This document shows positions 52,672-64,000 of a stretch of 64,000 nucleotides of DNA, one piece after another. Location of the stretch: NCBI RefSeq assembly GCF_036320965.1, contig NC_092279.1, forward strand, positions 18,174,741 through 18,238,740, written 5' to 3'. The notes beneath the pieces were generated by a model, which worked only from the letters and a program-made list of their open reading frames with translations, did no database searches and was not told the origin of the DNA. The DNA is from Panulirus ornatus (lineage: Eukaryota > Arthropoda > Malacostraca > Decapoda > Palinuridae). Position 1 is the first letter of the stretch. Every line of letters starts with the position of its first letter. Both the position numbers and the translations under genes were made by a program.

Positions 52672-53070
52672 CTAGCCACCTCTGTGGTGTAGTGGTAAGC
52701 GCTTCTGTCTGTCTACTAGCCTGGGTCCGATCCGGACCCGGGAAAAAGAAGCACAGTTCACCCAACTGTTCATCTTTCCTTTGGTTGGTGGATACAATGG
52801 GTACCATCTCGGGCTTGGGTGAAGCACCATGGTTGTGACTCTGATCTCGAACAATAGACACAGCTTGTAAGTCTGCTCGTGTCAACCCAGGGGGGCGTCC
52901 ATGCCTAGGGGACGTGTCTCTCACTGCGAGGCCTGGCTGTGGATAGCGAGCGCGTGACACACCACCAATAAAAAACGCATGTGAGTGGATGAGGGCTATT
53001 TCTTTTCTTCTTCTGTTCGTATCGCGCTACCTCGCTAACGCGGGAATCGGTGAACGAGTATAGAGAAAAA
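52672..53070 (+). mobile_element. tRNA-derived SINE (tSINE) with a LINE-like 3' stem-loop
   Basis: The head has an A box TGGTGTAGTGG (52,685-52,695) and a B box GGTCCGATCC (52,724-52,733), spaced as in a tRNA gene. No complete cloverleaf with a paired acceptor stem is visible, so it is a retroposed tRNA derivative. The body CACCCAACTGTTCATC, GGTTGGTGG and ATACAATGGGTACC matches the partial copies at 20,458 and 24,893. The 3' end has GGGCTATTTCTTTTCTTC, CTGTTCGTATCGCGCTACCT and a stem-loop at about 53,023-53,052. This resembles the LINE-1F tail (GGGCCATTTCTTTCG, CTGTTTCCTTGCGCTACCT). An A-rich run follows, without (TA)n. Confidence 0.8.
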
Positions 53071-53621
53071 ACATTCAATTTTCTCAAACTTTTTCCAATA
53101 TACCTCAACCCACTGGTTACTAAGTAGATCACATTGAATCAGAAAAAAAAAAGGGAATGAGTCTATGTAGCCTCATTAACCTAATCGTCAGATCAAACAC
53201 GCTACCATGATGGGTGAAAGTCCTTCCTCCTACCACATGGTACACGTACTTTAAGAGTGTGCGAGGTCACAGAATCACCCCCTTTAACACCTGAAGAAGG
53301 CGTCCTTAATGACCCCCTACATGTAACTTGACGCTGACTACCCTTAATGACCCCCTGAATATACCACAGCTCGGCGTTAACTACCCTTAATGACCCTGGC
53401 AGTTTGTTAGAACTCACGCCCAACCAACTGGACATCCAACCAACCAACCAGCGTCGAGATACGAGGCTTGGTCAATGCTACAGGACATCGCAGATCATGA
53501 TTTCGTCTCGGTTTCCTTTATCTCGGCCTATCATCACGGCAGAGTTAGAGCCAGCCAGCCACCCAGCCACCCTCCCTTACCAGACGTAACGCCGTGACGT
53601 GTGTGGAGGAGAGGAACAACA
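53071..53621. other. Unassigned DNA
   Basis: A CCCTTAATGACCC word recurs three times at about 53,302, 53,341 and 53,388 with intervals of about 40-45 bp. No gene is seen. Confidence 0.5.
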
Positions 53622-53880
53622 GGTTAGGAAGAGGAGGAGGAGGAGGAGAAGGAGGAGGATGAGGAGGAGGAGGAGGAGGAGGAGGAGGAAGAGAAGGAGG
53701 AGGAGGAGGAGGAGGAGGAGGAGGAAGAGAAGGAGGAGGAGGAGGAGGAAGAGAAGGAGGAGGAGGAGAAGGAGGAAGAGAAGGAGGAGGAGGAGGAGGA
53801 GGAGGAGGAGGAGGAGGAGGAGGAAGAGGAAGAGGAAGAGGAGGAGGAGGAGGAAGATGGGGAGGAGGAGACAGGGGGGA
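53622..53880. repeat. (AGG)n polypurine tract, about 250 bp
   Basis: The plus strand is almost entirely G and A, mostly AGG triplets with AGAAGG and GAAGAG interruptions. The 137-codon Arg/Lys plus frame and the 113-codon poly-Leu minus frame are translations of this repeat. Confidence 0.97.
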
Positions 53881-54059
53881 GGAATGTTGTCAGAGCTCCG
53901 CCCGGAAGAACTCAGCATTCACCTCCCTGCTATGGCAAGGCTGGAGGGCATCCTCCTCCGCTCAGAAGAAATCAGCAGAGTTTTGCCCCCTTCAGGCGTG
54001 GTCGTCTTCTGACAAGTCAAAGGAACCCGACCCTTCGCTCAAGCTTGGATCGTCTTTGA

Positions 54060-54131
<72 letters not shown>

Positions 54132-54837
54132 CTCCGCTGCTGACGACCTGACCATCTTCTCCCATGGAGAAGCTCCACGCCAGGGAAGCCATCCTTTAAT
54201 GACCCGTTTTCCTTTTTCTTTTTTCTTTTTCATATACAAGAGACGGCACGGGGCCCCTAATCAGGGTCATTATACCGAAGTGCCCCTAACGTAAATGAAT
54301 TTCCTCGTTAAACCCTTCAGGAAAATGACTCCCCCGGAGTAATTCCTTCAGAGTTAAACACCACTAATGTGGTACAATGACGTGGAGTTCTGGGGGATGA
54401 AATTTTTTTTCTTCTCTTCTTTTCGGAGTGAAACTGTACCGTAGGATCACGAAAGATGATGACAAAAAAAAATTGGGTATTAAGAGACGTCGGTATTGTG
54501 CCGGAATCAGGCGCTGACAGCGGGTACCGTCTGAGTGGTTGGTTATTTTGCCGTCATTCTCACATGTCTTTGGTTCGTGTGGTGGATATGGTCTTTCGGT
54601 CCTTGACCTGGATTTCACCAACTGAACCAAACTGGGGTCAGTTCTGGATTCAATCTAAGGGGGCACCCTTTGACCTGATCTGGAGGATCATTTGCTGACC
54701 TTTGACCTAACTTGTGGTCTGCCCTTGACTTAACCACCGGGTCAACAGTGACAAGTCGAGGTCACCGCTACGAAGCTGAAATTTCAACCCAACGACATCC
54801 CAACACACGCATCGTTAACTCTCGTTTTCTGTTACTC
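53881..54837. other. Unassigned DNA with (CT)n
   Basis: (CT)n lies at 54,061-54,132. At 54,660-54,765 the words TTTGACCT, TGACCT and GGTCA recur loosely. No gene is recognised. Confidence 0.5.
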
Positions 54838-55066
54838 CCTCCTCACCTACACCGTACTCTCTCCTCACCCACACCACTCCCTCCTCACCCACACCACTCC
54901 CTCCTCACCCACACCACTCCCTCCTCACCCACACCACATCCTCCTCACCCACACCACTCCCTCCTCACCCACACCACTACCTCCTCACCCACACCACTCC
55001 CTCCTCACCCACACCACTCCCTCCTCACCCACACCACATCCTCCTCGCCCACACCACTCCTCACTT
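54838..55066. repeat. 20-bp minisatellite, about eleven copies
   Basis: The unit is CTCCTCACCCACACCACTCC, with CACATC, CACTACC and CTCGCCC variants. The right end breaks down near 55,060. The Ser/Pro/His/Thr plus frame from 54,712 is mostly this repeat. Confidence 0.97.
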
Positions 55067-57480
55067 ATTTACTCCACCACTCCCACACCAACAACACTCC
55101 TTACCCATCGACACCCATCTCCGCAAACCATCACTCTAGAAATATTCTCTTTGGCCAGAGAGGACCAAACTGTTTTTCCTATTCAAACACAAACCTTCAA
55201 TTATGTTCATCTGATCCATAGAGATACAGATGACACAAACGCTGAGTTGGCTCTACTTACCAGAGCGGCTGGTAGATGGAGCTGTCTGCCTGACGTCATC
55301 TAATCTGGAAGGAGAGGGAAAACGGGATGAGTTGTGAGGGGCGACTCGCGTATCCAAGCCAAGTTGTATTCAGAGACGAGAGTGGTCTTAGCATGGGAGG
55401 ATAAAAGCAGGTCAAGAAACTAAAGATAATTTTCTCAATGTAGGAGATAAACTAAGGAAGAAATGATACATGAAGATAGTAAAAAACCAAAGGATATGAT
55501 CCTTTGAATGATTTCCAAATGAGTAAGACTTCCCACAAGAGGCAGAAAACACAAAAACAGAAGAAAAATAGATGAAGATTATGAAGATTAAGCATGTCCT
55601 TGAGAGCTAAGTCAGAACGTAAACTGTAATGTGTTTAGAGTCAAGACTTATCTCCATGATATCAAGAATCCATCAAGGAACCGATGACTCGCTCTTTCTG
55701 AACCACCGAGTCACTGGGTGTTCGAACAAAGTGAACTTATGTGAACCCTCAAAATGACTCCTGGATCTGAATCGCAAATTTACATGGTGCTCGAACAGAG
55801 CCGAATCCACAGGAAATTGGTTCAAAAAAAAAAAACCTGGCGAGCTAATTGTTCCAAGCTGGTGCTTCATTGTGATGGGTTTTTTTTCCTACCCATAGTG
55901 GTTCATGTGCCTCGCATCAGCCAGGAATTTGAATAAAGCCGACAGAACGCACACCTGAAAGAACTGGATTTGAAGGTAAACAGGGAGGTATTGTTAACTG
56001 TTGGGCCACTGGAAGTAATGACTCACTTTACATCGAATACGAATTAAGTTCGTGATACGTTTTTACTGCAAAAGGGACATGATATGATCATGGCTCTATT
56101 CTTTACTAACAAAAGGCCAAGCACAATGAATATCGTATCAATAGATGCTGTTAGTAGATGGCAGCACAAGAATTGTTTATATATCATCAGCTGACTGGTG
56201 GTGGGAGAGATTACATGTGGATGTTCTTCTTTTTCGACCGATACTTCCACTCATTTTTCTGCTGTAAACACAATATAAGCATCACTACTGCATTGTCAAG
56301 GAGAATATATACGATGTTAATCCTTATGTAGACATAACCTTGCCTGCCAGTACGTAATGAATGTACGAGACCTTCCACTCTTTCAGATCTCCCAGATTTT
56401 ACTGAAAATCCGCCCCTCACTTCATAGCCCGCCATCGACCCATCGGTGCTCATGGACCCAGTGTTCTACACAGGGTCAACGCCACAAGTGTATATCACTG
56501 AGAAAACTAACTTTAGGACGACGTGCTTTATATTCCTGGCTGCTGGTGGAGACGCCAGAGGATTGGGATAATCATATGGGGTCGGCATCCCTGCCGAAGG
56601 GACGGGGGAGAATCATATGTAAGATCTTGCCAAGGTCTTTTGTGGAAGCAACGTTAGTCATCCGATGGTGACGAAGTCTTGTGTTAGGGGATCCAGTCTT
56701 GTGTTGATGTAGCCTTGTGGTGTTGAAGTACATTTATGGTGGTCTTGTGGACTTGTAATCTCATGGGGGTGAGTATGAGCTCAAGCCTAATCACTTATAC
56801 CACAGCTGGAGGCCAATCCTGGCCGCCTGTAGCTAACATATAGTGAGAGATAATGGCCTCAGAGTGTGGCTGTAATGGACGTAACATGAAGAGAGAAATA
56901 TCTCTGTTTAAACAGAGGTGGAGAGGGAACGAAGGAGAAAGAGACAAGGAGAACAGAAGGTAAAAGAGAACAGAAACAGAAGGAAAAAAAAGAAATAAAG
57001 GTTGAAAAACGAAAGAAATAATGAGATGTTGATTACATGATGTCAGAGACAAAACAACAGAACATGGGAGGCGACATCTTGACAGCTCCCTTCCTCCTTC
57101 CCCCCCTCCCTTAACCCCACCACTTCCCTCCTCCACAAACCTCACTCCTTGAAGCCACCAGTCCCTCCGTTCCTTCCTCCCTCACCTCCCACCTACACCC
57201 TCCAGGCTCCAACCCCATTTCAGCTTCAGAATTTACACATTCTTGCATCGTCCTGCAACACGAACGAATGTGACAAGTCGCTTCTGTCTCAGGAAGGAAA
57301 ATGTATTCATGTATTCTTTTCATGTCAGAATAAATTCTTATAACGCGAATTTAAATTTGAATTTGGAAATTATGTACGCACGAATGTAACTAATGTCCCG
57401 CCTTTAAGCGAAGATCTTCCAAGATACAGTAAACACCTGTAGTCAGACCTTCATGGTTGGATTACGAGTAAAATCAAAAT
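55067..57480. other. Large unassigned interval
   Basis: No gene, RNA or known element is supported. GGTGTTCGAACAAAGTGAA (about 55,708) and GGTGCTCGAACAGAGCCGAA (about 55,786) look like a partial local duplication. Frames reach about 116 codons without domains. Confidence 0.45.
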
Positions 57481-57633
57481 AAGAAAATAAAAAATAAATA
57501 AAATAAATAAATAAATAAAAATGAATAAATAAATAAATAAAATAAATAAATAAATAAAATAAATGAATAAATAAATAAGATAAATAAATAAATAAAAAAT
57601 AAATAAATAAATAAAAAAATAAATAAAAAAAAT
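57481..57633. repeat. (AAAT)n-rich simple repeat
   Basis: About 150 bp of AAATA/AAATAAAT repeats with occasional G. The poly-Phe/Ile/Tyr frame on the minus strand is repeat translation. Confidence 0.95.
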
Positions 57634-58057
57634 CAAAATAGAATCTTTATATGGTATTAGTTATCACTATCAACAGACGATATCTTACATGGATTATCAT
57701 TATTGATAATTACCTCTAACCCATAAACAAGGGTCAGATAACCAAGTACATAATCCCATCTTATCCTAACCAAACCAGATATCAGGAAGACCCGGTTATA
57801 TGGAGGTCAGATGTGAGCAGCTTTCCTAAAACGTGACATCAAGCGAATTTAGCTTCGGTTAAGAGTAGACAAATCAACATAAACCCTTAAAACTTAGCTG
57901 AATAAACAAACTGCTCGACATTATCCCTTACTTCGAAGTGTTGTTCAAGGACGCGTTTTTGGCTGTATGGCTATGCCAAACTTAGAGTTGGTAGGGACAG
58001 TATTCCAACTGGTTACATCCACAGGATAGAGCTGAGAACAATGGACACATGATGGCC

Positions 58058-58116
<59 letters not shown>

Positions 58117-58304
58117 TATATGAATATTTGTCCAGAATGCATTGATATAGAGATTTACTATAATATCCAATAAAAACCAACAAAAACGATGATAATAATG
58201 AAAATAGCAATAATAATAATAATAAAAATAATAATGATAATGAATTATTTGTAATAAGACTAATCACAACTACTGTCAAGATACAAGCAATGCTAGGCCG
58301 ATAA

Positions 58305-58388
<84 letters not shown>

Positions 58389-58589
58389 TTAACGTAAAGT
58401 TCGGGTATAATTAGTCACACGTCTTTCCAAGAAGCCAAGCAAGATTTTAGCAGAACTTTGAGGAGGATTTCAGGAAAGGAATTCATGAGAGAAGGTTCAG
58501 TAGGGAGGATCCGGGCGAGAAATTCAATGAAGATTTTCAGGGGCCACAACTTTACCTTACGGGGAGACACGGAAAGTGACGCATACGGG

Positions 58590-58680
<91 letters not shown>
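57634..58680. other. Unassigned DNA with (GA)n and compound (CT)n(CA)n
   Basis: (GA)n lies at 58,060-58,114 and 58,308-58,385, an AT-rich (AAT)n-like stretch at 58,186-58,240, and (CT)n(CA)n at 58,591-58,680 directly before the foldback. No gene is seen. Confidence 0.6.
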
Positions 58681-59009
58681 TATATGTTCCTATGAGTCCA
58701 CGGGAAAAATGAAACACAAGTTCCCAAGTGCACCTTCGTGTAATAATCACATCATCAGGGGAGATACAAGAAAGAAATATAAGTCAGCTGATATACAAAG
58801 AAGAGACGTAGCGAGGACGCCATTTGAAAGTAAACACGTGATTGTCTGTCTTGGACAATCACGTATTCACCAAATGGCGTCCTAACTACGTCTCTTCGTT
58901 GTATATCAACTGACTGCTATATTTCTTTCTTGTATCTCCCCTGATGATGTGATTATTACACGAGAGTGCACCTGGGAACTTATCGTGTTTCATTTTCTCC
59001 GTGTTCCTT

Positions 59010-59013
<4 letters not shown>
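58681..59013. mobile_element. Palindromic foldback element, type 2, second long copy
   Basis: It has the same architecture as 40,321-40,680: left arm GTTCCTATGAGTCCACGGG, AAGTGCACCTTCGTGTAAT, GAAGAGACGTAGCGAGGACG, a centre ATTGTCTGTCTTGGACAAT, and a mirrored right arm (GGCGTCCTAACTACGTCTC, GATGATGTGATTATTACACG, GGGAACTTATCGTGTTTC). The right end is shorter than at 40.3 kb and changes to GTGTTCCTTTCC before (TA)n. A (CT)n(CA)n tract lies on the left. No protein is encoded. Confidence 0.85.

Positions 59014-59088
<75 letters not shown>
59014..59088. repeat. (TA)n microsatellite right of the foldback
   Basis: A continuous TA run of about 75 bp. Confidence 0.97.
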
Positions 59089-59089
<1 letters not shown>

Positions 59090-59515
59090 TTATACACTTT
59101 CTTATCTTCGTTACACAGACTCTGGGTCGTGTGTCGGGTCCAAAAGCCTGTTTGTAGGAGATTAGATTGAGGCGAGGCCGAGGCCGTCCATCTCCAGGAG
59201 CAGACCCCTAGAGGACCCAAGGGGAGGAGGGAGGGAGTCTTGGGTTGAAGGAAGAGGAGGAGGAGGAGCTGCCGGACGGAGGGAGTGGTGGTGGTGGTGA
59301 GGAAGATGGATTCTGGGTGTGTGAAGAGAGACGAGAGGGAGGCGATCGACCAGCGACGGAGGCGAACTGTGAAAGGGAAAGATTAGGAAGGAGGTCGATT
59401 AGCAATGAGGTCGACCAGCGAGGAGGATGACTTGCGAGAAGGACGACTAGTGAGGAGGACGACTAGTGAGGGGACCGAGTGGAGAGGGCGATGACGAGAA
59501 CAGATGGGGAGGAGG
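59089..59515. other. G-rich unassigned DNA
   Basis: The interval is increasingly purine-rich. From 59,395 to 59,475 an 18-20 bp motif (GAGGAGGACGACTAGTGAGG) recurs about four times in diverged form. No gene is seen. Confidence 0.5.
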
Positions 59516-59800
59516 TAGGTTTCGAGTTGGTAGAAAGGGTGCGTGTTGGGTTGATGGAGGGGGACGTGTTGGGTTGGTTAAAGGGGGACGCGTTGGATTG
59601 GTTAAAGGTAGACATGTTGGGTTGATGGAGAGGGACGTGCAGGGTTGGTTAAAGGGGGACGTGTTGGGTTAGTTAAAGGTGGACATGTTGGGTTGATGGA
59701 GAGGGACGTGTAGGGTTGGTTAAAGGGGGACGTGTTGTGTTGGTTAAAAGGTGGACATGTTGGGTTGATGGAGAGGGACGTGTTGGGGTAGTTAAAGGGT
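59516..59800. repeat. G-rich minisatellite with two alternating unit types
   Basis: About a dozen units of 22-23 bp alternate between GACGTGTTGGGTTGGTTAAAG and GACATGTTGGGTTGATGGAGAG types, giving an apparent higher-order period near 65-70 bp. Confidence 0.9.
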
Positions 59801-60470
59801 GTACACATTAGTATTTTGGAGGATGTGAAGGTAGCCTACAATGACAGTCGCCACTGGACACTTAACTGTTGCACAGGAAGTACACGAGTCAGACAACCTC
59901 AGGTGCGGAAGGTTCAACAGTGGATCTCCGGTCGGGTATAACGTGCAGATCCAGGTCACTTTCCTACGTCCCTGAGTGAGTTTCAGAAACGAGATTGTGA
60001 CTTCTGGACACCGAAGCAAACCTTGGGGTCAGTGAGATTTATACTTCTTTTATCCCTTTTGCAACCCCGCTCTTCCAGGGGAGCTGGAAGGTGGAATGAA
60101 CACCATCCATTTTCTCCCCGTGTGTGTCTCTCTCTCCCCTCTCCGACCTGCCTCGAGCATCCATGGCCGCCTCTGTTGTTATTGGCCAGGCGTGAGCACT
60201 CAGGTCCCCAGGCAGGCCATATGCATTAGAGCAGACACGCCCACGCCCCTCGCCCGAGCTCGGGTTGCGGTAGCTACTTCTTCGCTGCCACCTCCTCGTC
60301 TATCCATACGCGTCCTACTTCGAACACCACATCACACAGCTTTGGCTAGATTTCTGTCATCACAACGTCCGTGATCTCTCGTGGTGGGAAACTAACTCCT
60401 TTGAGACGCACACAGGGATGGATGGTTGAATTTCAAAATCGACAGAGAAAGGAAATTTCTTGGCGTTTTG

Positions 60471-60471
<1 letters not shown>
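59801..60471. other. Unassigned DNA, GC-richer in the middle
   Basis: Sequence at 60,060-60,330 has higher GC content and many CpGs, but I see no promoter elements or exon I would defend. Confidence 0.45.

Positions 60472-60526
<55 letters not shown>
60472..60526. repeat. (TA)n microsatellite at the 5' break of LINE copy D
   Basis: A TA run of about 55 bp that is continuous with the LINE reading frame and adds a Tyr/Ile stretch to it. Confidence 0.97.
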
Positions 60527-61779
<1,253 letters not shown>

Positions 61780-61968
61780 GCCTGAAGAAGCTGAACTTCA
61801 AGAGCACCACCTCTGGCACACCAGGTGGACACCTACCTGCCCAGTGAAAACAGAGCAGAAGGAAATACACATTCATCGAGGATCACGTCAGTTCTAAGTC
61901 TCTCTCAAAAATGTAAACACTGTAAACTGACAGACAAATAAATCAATGCAGACATTCTGTCGATCTGT

Positions 61969-62400
61969 CTGAGATTTGTTGATAAAATCAGACTTGAAAC
62001 TATAGACATCATCTTTGATTTTGATCAACTGTAGCGTTTAACGGCGAAAGCCTGAGCAGATGTTATCATATCTACTTTAAAACAATATGTCCTTGACACA
62101 TGTATGATGCGGGGGCAGGCCTATTATGGGGCTGGTTTAATATCATCGGAGCAGATGAGGATTCAAGTCAGAATCAAGTCTATCATACCAGCATCACTTT
62201 ATCCTCACTGCCACGGCCACACGCTTAATGTCTGCCTCTCAAGATCTTGCAAGATAACTACGATTAGAAATATGGTGGACTCCCTCCACGGAAAAGTTTT
62301 CCTGCTCATTGACTGGAAAGCTCTGTTCAAGACATGATGGACTGAACGACTCACTTGCCTTGACGCATTCCAGGAACCGTATCTCTTTACTGCTGACAAT
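61969..62400 (+). pseudogene. hAT-derived, ZMYM1-like (DUF4371 type) transposase fragment
   Basis: One plus frame spells LRFVDK, a stop, RLTAKA, a stop, ADVIISTLKQYVLDTCMMRG, QAYYGAGLISSEQMRIQVRI, PASLYPHCHGHTLNVCLSRS and IRNMVDS. It continues past a third stop (TGA at 62,335, probably from CGA) as WTERLTCLDAFQEPY. This is the layout of ZMYM1-like proteins derived from hAT transposases: the RGQxYDGA box, the YxHCxxHxLNL motif, and the TRWxERHxxxxxF box. The usual RGQGYDGA reads RGQAYYGA. The three in-frame stops mark it as a relic. Downstream, 62,502-62,660 might be a further decayed part (VEHMGVHIDTELP), but I am not confident. The upstream zinc-finger part is absent. Confidence 0.8.
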
Positions 62401-63213
62401 CTTCCTGGATGGTGTGTCAACCCAAGTGCTTTGGACCTCCGCAGTGTAGCACTTCGGCCGCTGGCCATAAACCGACTGAAGTCTGACCAAGATAACGGAG
62501 AGTGATCGATGTTGTCATCGCTAAGGTGGAACACATGGGAGTCCACATTGACACAGAATTGCCCTCCTGCTGCAACTGCACCCCAGGGGGCAGCGAGATC
62601 AACCTTCAGAGAGCCACTGGTAAAGAGCTAGTGGTAGGAAACCAACACACAAACACACACACCAAACGCCGACTCGACCACAAGAGAAGTGAGCCACGAA
62701 AGATATGTGGCAATATCCTGCCTGGATCACAACACATCTCAAGAGATGAGCACCAGGTTCAAGGTAGATATAACACCAGGAGCAGGCCAAGCAAGACTCT
62801 CCCTATGGCCAACAGACCTCAGAGAATTAGATGGCAATGTATAGAAGGTTTAGGAAGAACTGAACAGGGTAGGATATCTTCCCTACGTCCTGTGGTCTCT
62901 CGCACCAGATCGAAGTGACGAGACTGCACACTTGCAGGTAAGATTTGTTCGTCTCATTAAGAAGACACGAGTATGATGTATCATCATGCAATACAAAAGT
63001 GTGATTTGCAAGGGATGAAAAGAGAGTCTTCCTGGTAATACCCATGTTTTAAGATACATCACAATACGCAGTATGAGAAGGTCGAGTCAAAAGATTACAT
63101 TAATGAACTGTCAAGCAGATCATCCCTTGTCATAAAATTTTTCTAATTCCTTGGCTTAAGAAACAGCTATTGGACCAGTTAACAACATACTTATAGAGAT
63201 GCCTTGAGAGAAA

Positions 63214-63278
<65 letters not shown>

Positions 63279-63773
63279 AACCTGACCATCTGCTGTGGTT
63301 GCATGAATTTCTCTCCGGATCCACATTGATGCACCCACTGCATCTTCTCTATCCACACACGTCCCTCCTTCTCGTCTCTCCCGACGTAACCATGGTAACT
63401 CGCAAGAGTGAACAGCCCGCTCTTCGTTTTCTGACGGGATGAAGACCCTCTGGGGGTCCTTGGTTCCTTCCACCCAGGCCCACATTATGTCGATGGACTG
63501 TGCAACCGTCCTAGCCTCCTACCTACCCTCCTACCTATATGCTCCTCACCCACACTGTCACAGTTACCCTGTACCTTTAGTCTGCACGCTGAGAAATAAA
63601 ACTTTTCAGAATTTGAAAGATAAAACTTCTCCCTTTTGCCGGAGATCTCCAAGTGTTTCTTTTTCCTTTTTCCCATTTGTAAAACCAATATAAAGTCATT
63701 TCACGATGACACACTTCACCTGTTAACGTATTTTCCCCCCCTTTCGTGAGAGGGCATTGCCTTGCTTTTATTG

Positions 63774-63820
<47 letters not shown>

Positions 63821-64000
63821 GAGGATCCCCAGGTACATCTCCCCGATGTTCAAAACCTCATTACCACACAATCCCTCCACTCCTCGTCTTGATCCCACTT
63901 CCCCTGTAAGGGATCTTGGTAACCTCCCCCGCGCCCCGCCGCTGCAGATAACGAACACCCACAGTTTCCTCTTTATCAGCATCTTCAACTCGTCCTCGGC
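62401..64000. other. Unassigned DNA to the end of the window
   Basis: Possible further hAT-like relic at 62,502-62,660. (GT)n lies at 63,214-63,276 and (CT)n at 63,775-63,818. Frames of up to 138 codons show no confident domain. Confidence 0.45.

Noticed and set aside
52672..52745. Functional tRNA gene at the SINE head
   Set aside because: A and B boxes are present, but there is no paired acceptor stem, and the sequence continues into a repeated SINE body.
53577..54012. Arg/Lys-rich and poly-Leu frames over the AGG tract
   Set aside because: Direct translation of a trinucleotide repeat in both directions.
60371..60526. N-terminal 52 codons of the 359-codon frame as native LINE protein
   Set aside because: This part comes from unrelated flank plus translated (TA)n. 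LINE sequence starts only at about 60,527.

Overview
This window looks like gene-poor, repeat-rich arthropod nuclear DNA, most probably from a decapod crustacean. The case rests on the very high density of long (TA)n, (GA)n and (GT)n microsatellites, many minisatellites, a short interstitial TTAGG block (the arthropod telomere unit), animal-type non-LTR retrotransposon fragments, and tRNA-like SINEs. I found no host protein-coding gene, rRNA gene or intact tRNA gene that I could defend. Most long open frames are translated microsatellites or minisatellites, or strands antisense to retroelements.

The recognisable coding material is all from mobile elements. One LINE family ('LINE-1F' here) has six copies. 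Four are young and similar: 40.77-41.35 kb (-), 50.29-51.30 kb (-), 51.59-52.46 kb (+) and 60.53-61.67 kb (+). Two are old and decayed: 12.32-12.62 kb (-) and 22.30-23.08 kb (+). A second, jockey/CR1-like LINE type left decayed fragments at 18.73-19.27 kb (-) and 48.88-49.48 kb (+). A hAT-related, ZMYM1-like transposase remnant with three in-frame stops lies at 61.97-62.40 kb.

Non-coding elements include a hairpin-tailed SINE ('HP-SINE'), a tRNA-derived SINE ('tSINE'), a second tRNA-like repeat cluster near 1.3-1.84 kb, long palindromic foldback elements at 2.29, 12.72, 40.32 and 58.68 kb, and a five-copy dispersed repeat ('DR-D') that I cannot name. The most interesting pattern is that LINE-1F, HP-SINE and one tSINE copy end in the same small stem-loop (CGCT-A-CCTCGC ... 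GCGGG ... AGCG type). In LINE-1F and HP-SINE an A-rich run and a (TA)n tract follow it. This is what a SINE borrowing the 3' end of its partner LINE would look like, and it suggests many (TA)n tracts here were seeded or targeted by retroposition.

Layout: 0-5 kb, dispersed repeats, SINEs, one palindrome and a 31-bp satellite; 5-12 kb, microsatellites and a 35-bp satellite with higher-order structure; 12-16 kb, LINE remnant, foldback and AT-rich DNA; 16-25 kb, microsatellites, 58-bp repeats, LINE and SINE remnants; 25-40 kb, mostly unassigned DNA with many (GA)n tracts; 40.3-41.7 kb, a composite transposable-element island; 46-50 kb, minisatellites (46, 22, 23, 26 bp) and a LINE remnant; 50.3-53.1 kb, an inverted LINE pair and a tRNA-derived SINE; 53-60 kb, an AGG tract, 20-bp repeats and a foldback; 60.5-62.4 kb, the longest LINE copy and the hAT remnant. 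All calls are by eye, so boundaries of diverged elements are good to about 10-30 bp at best.
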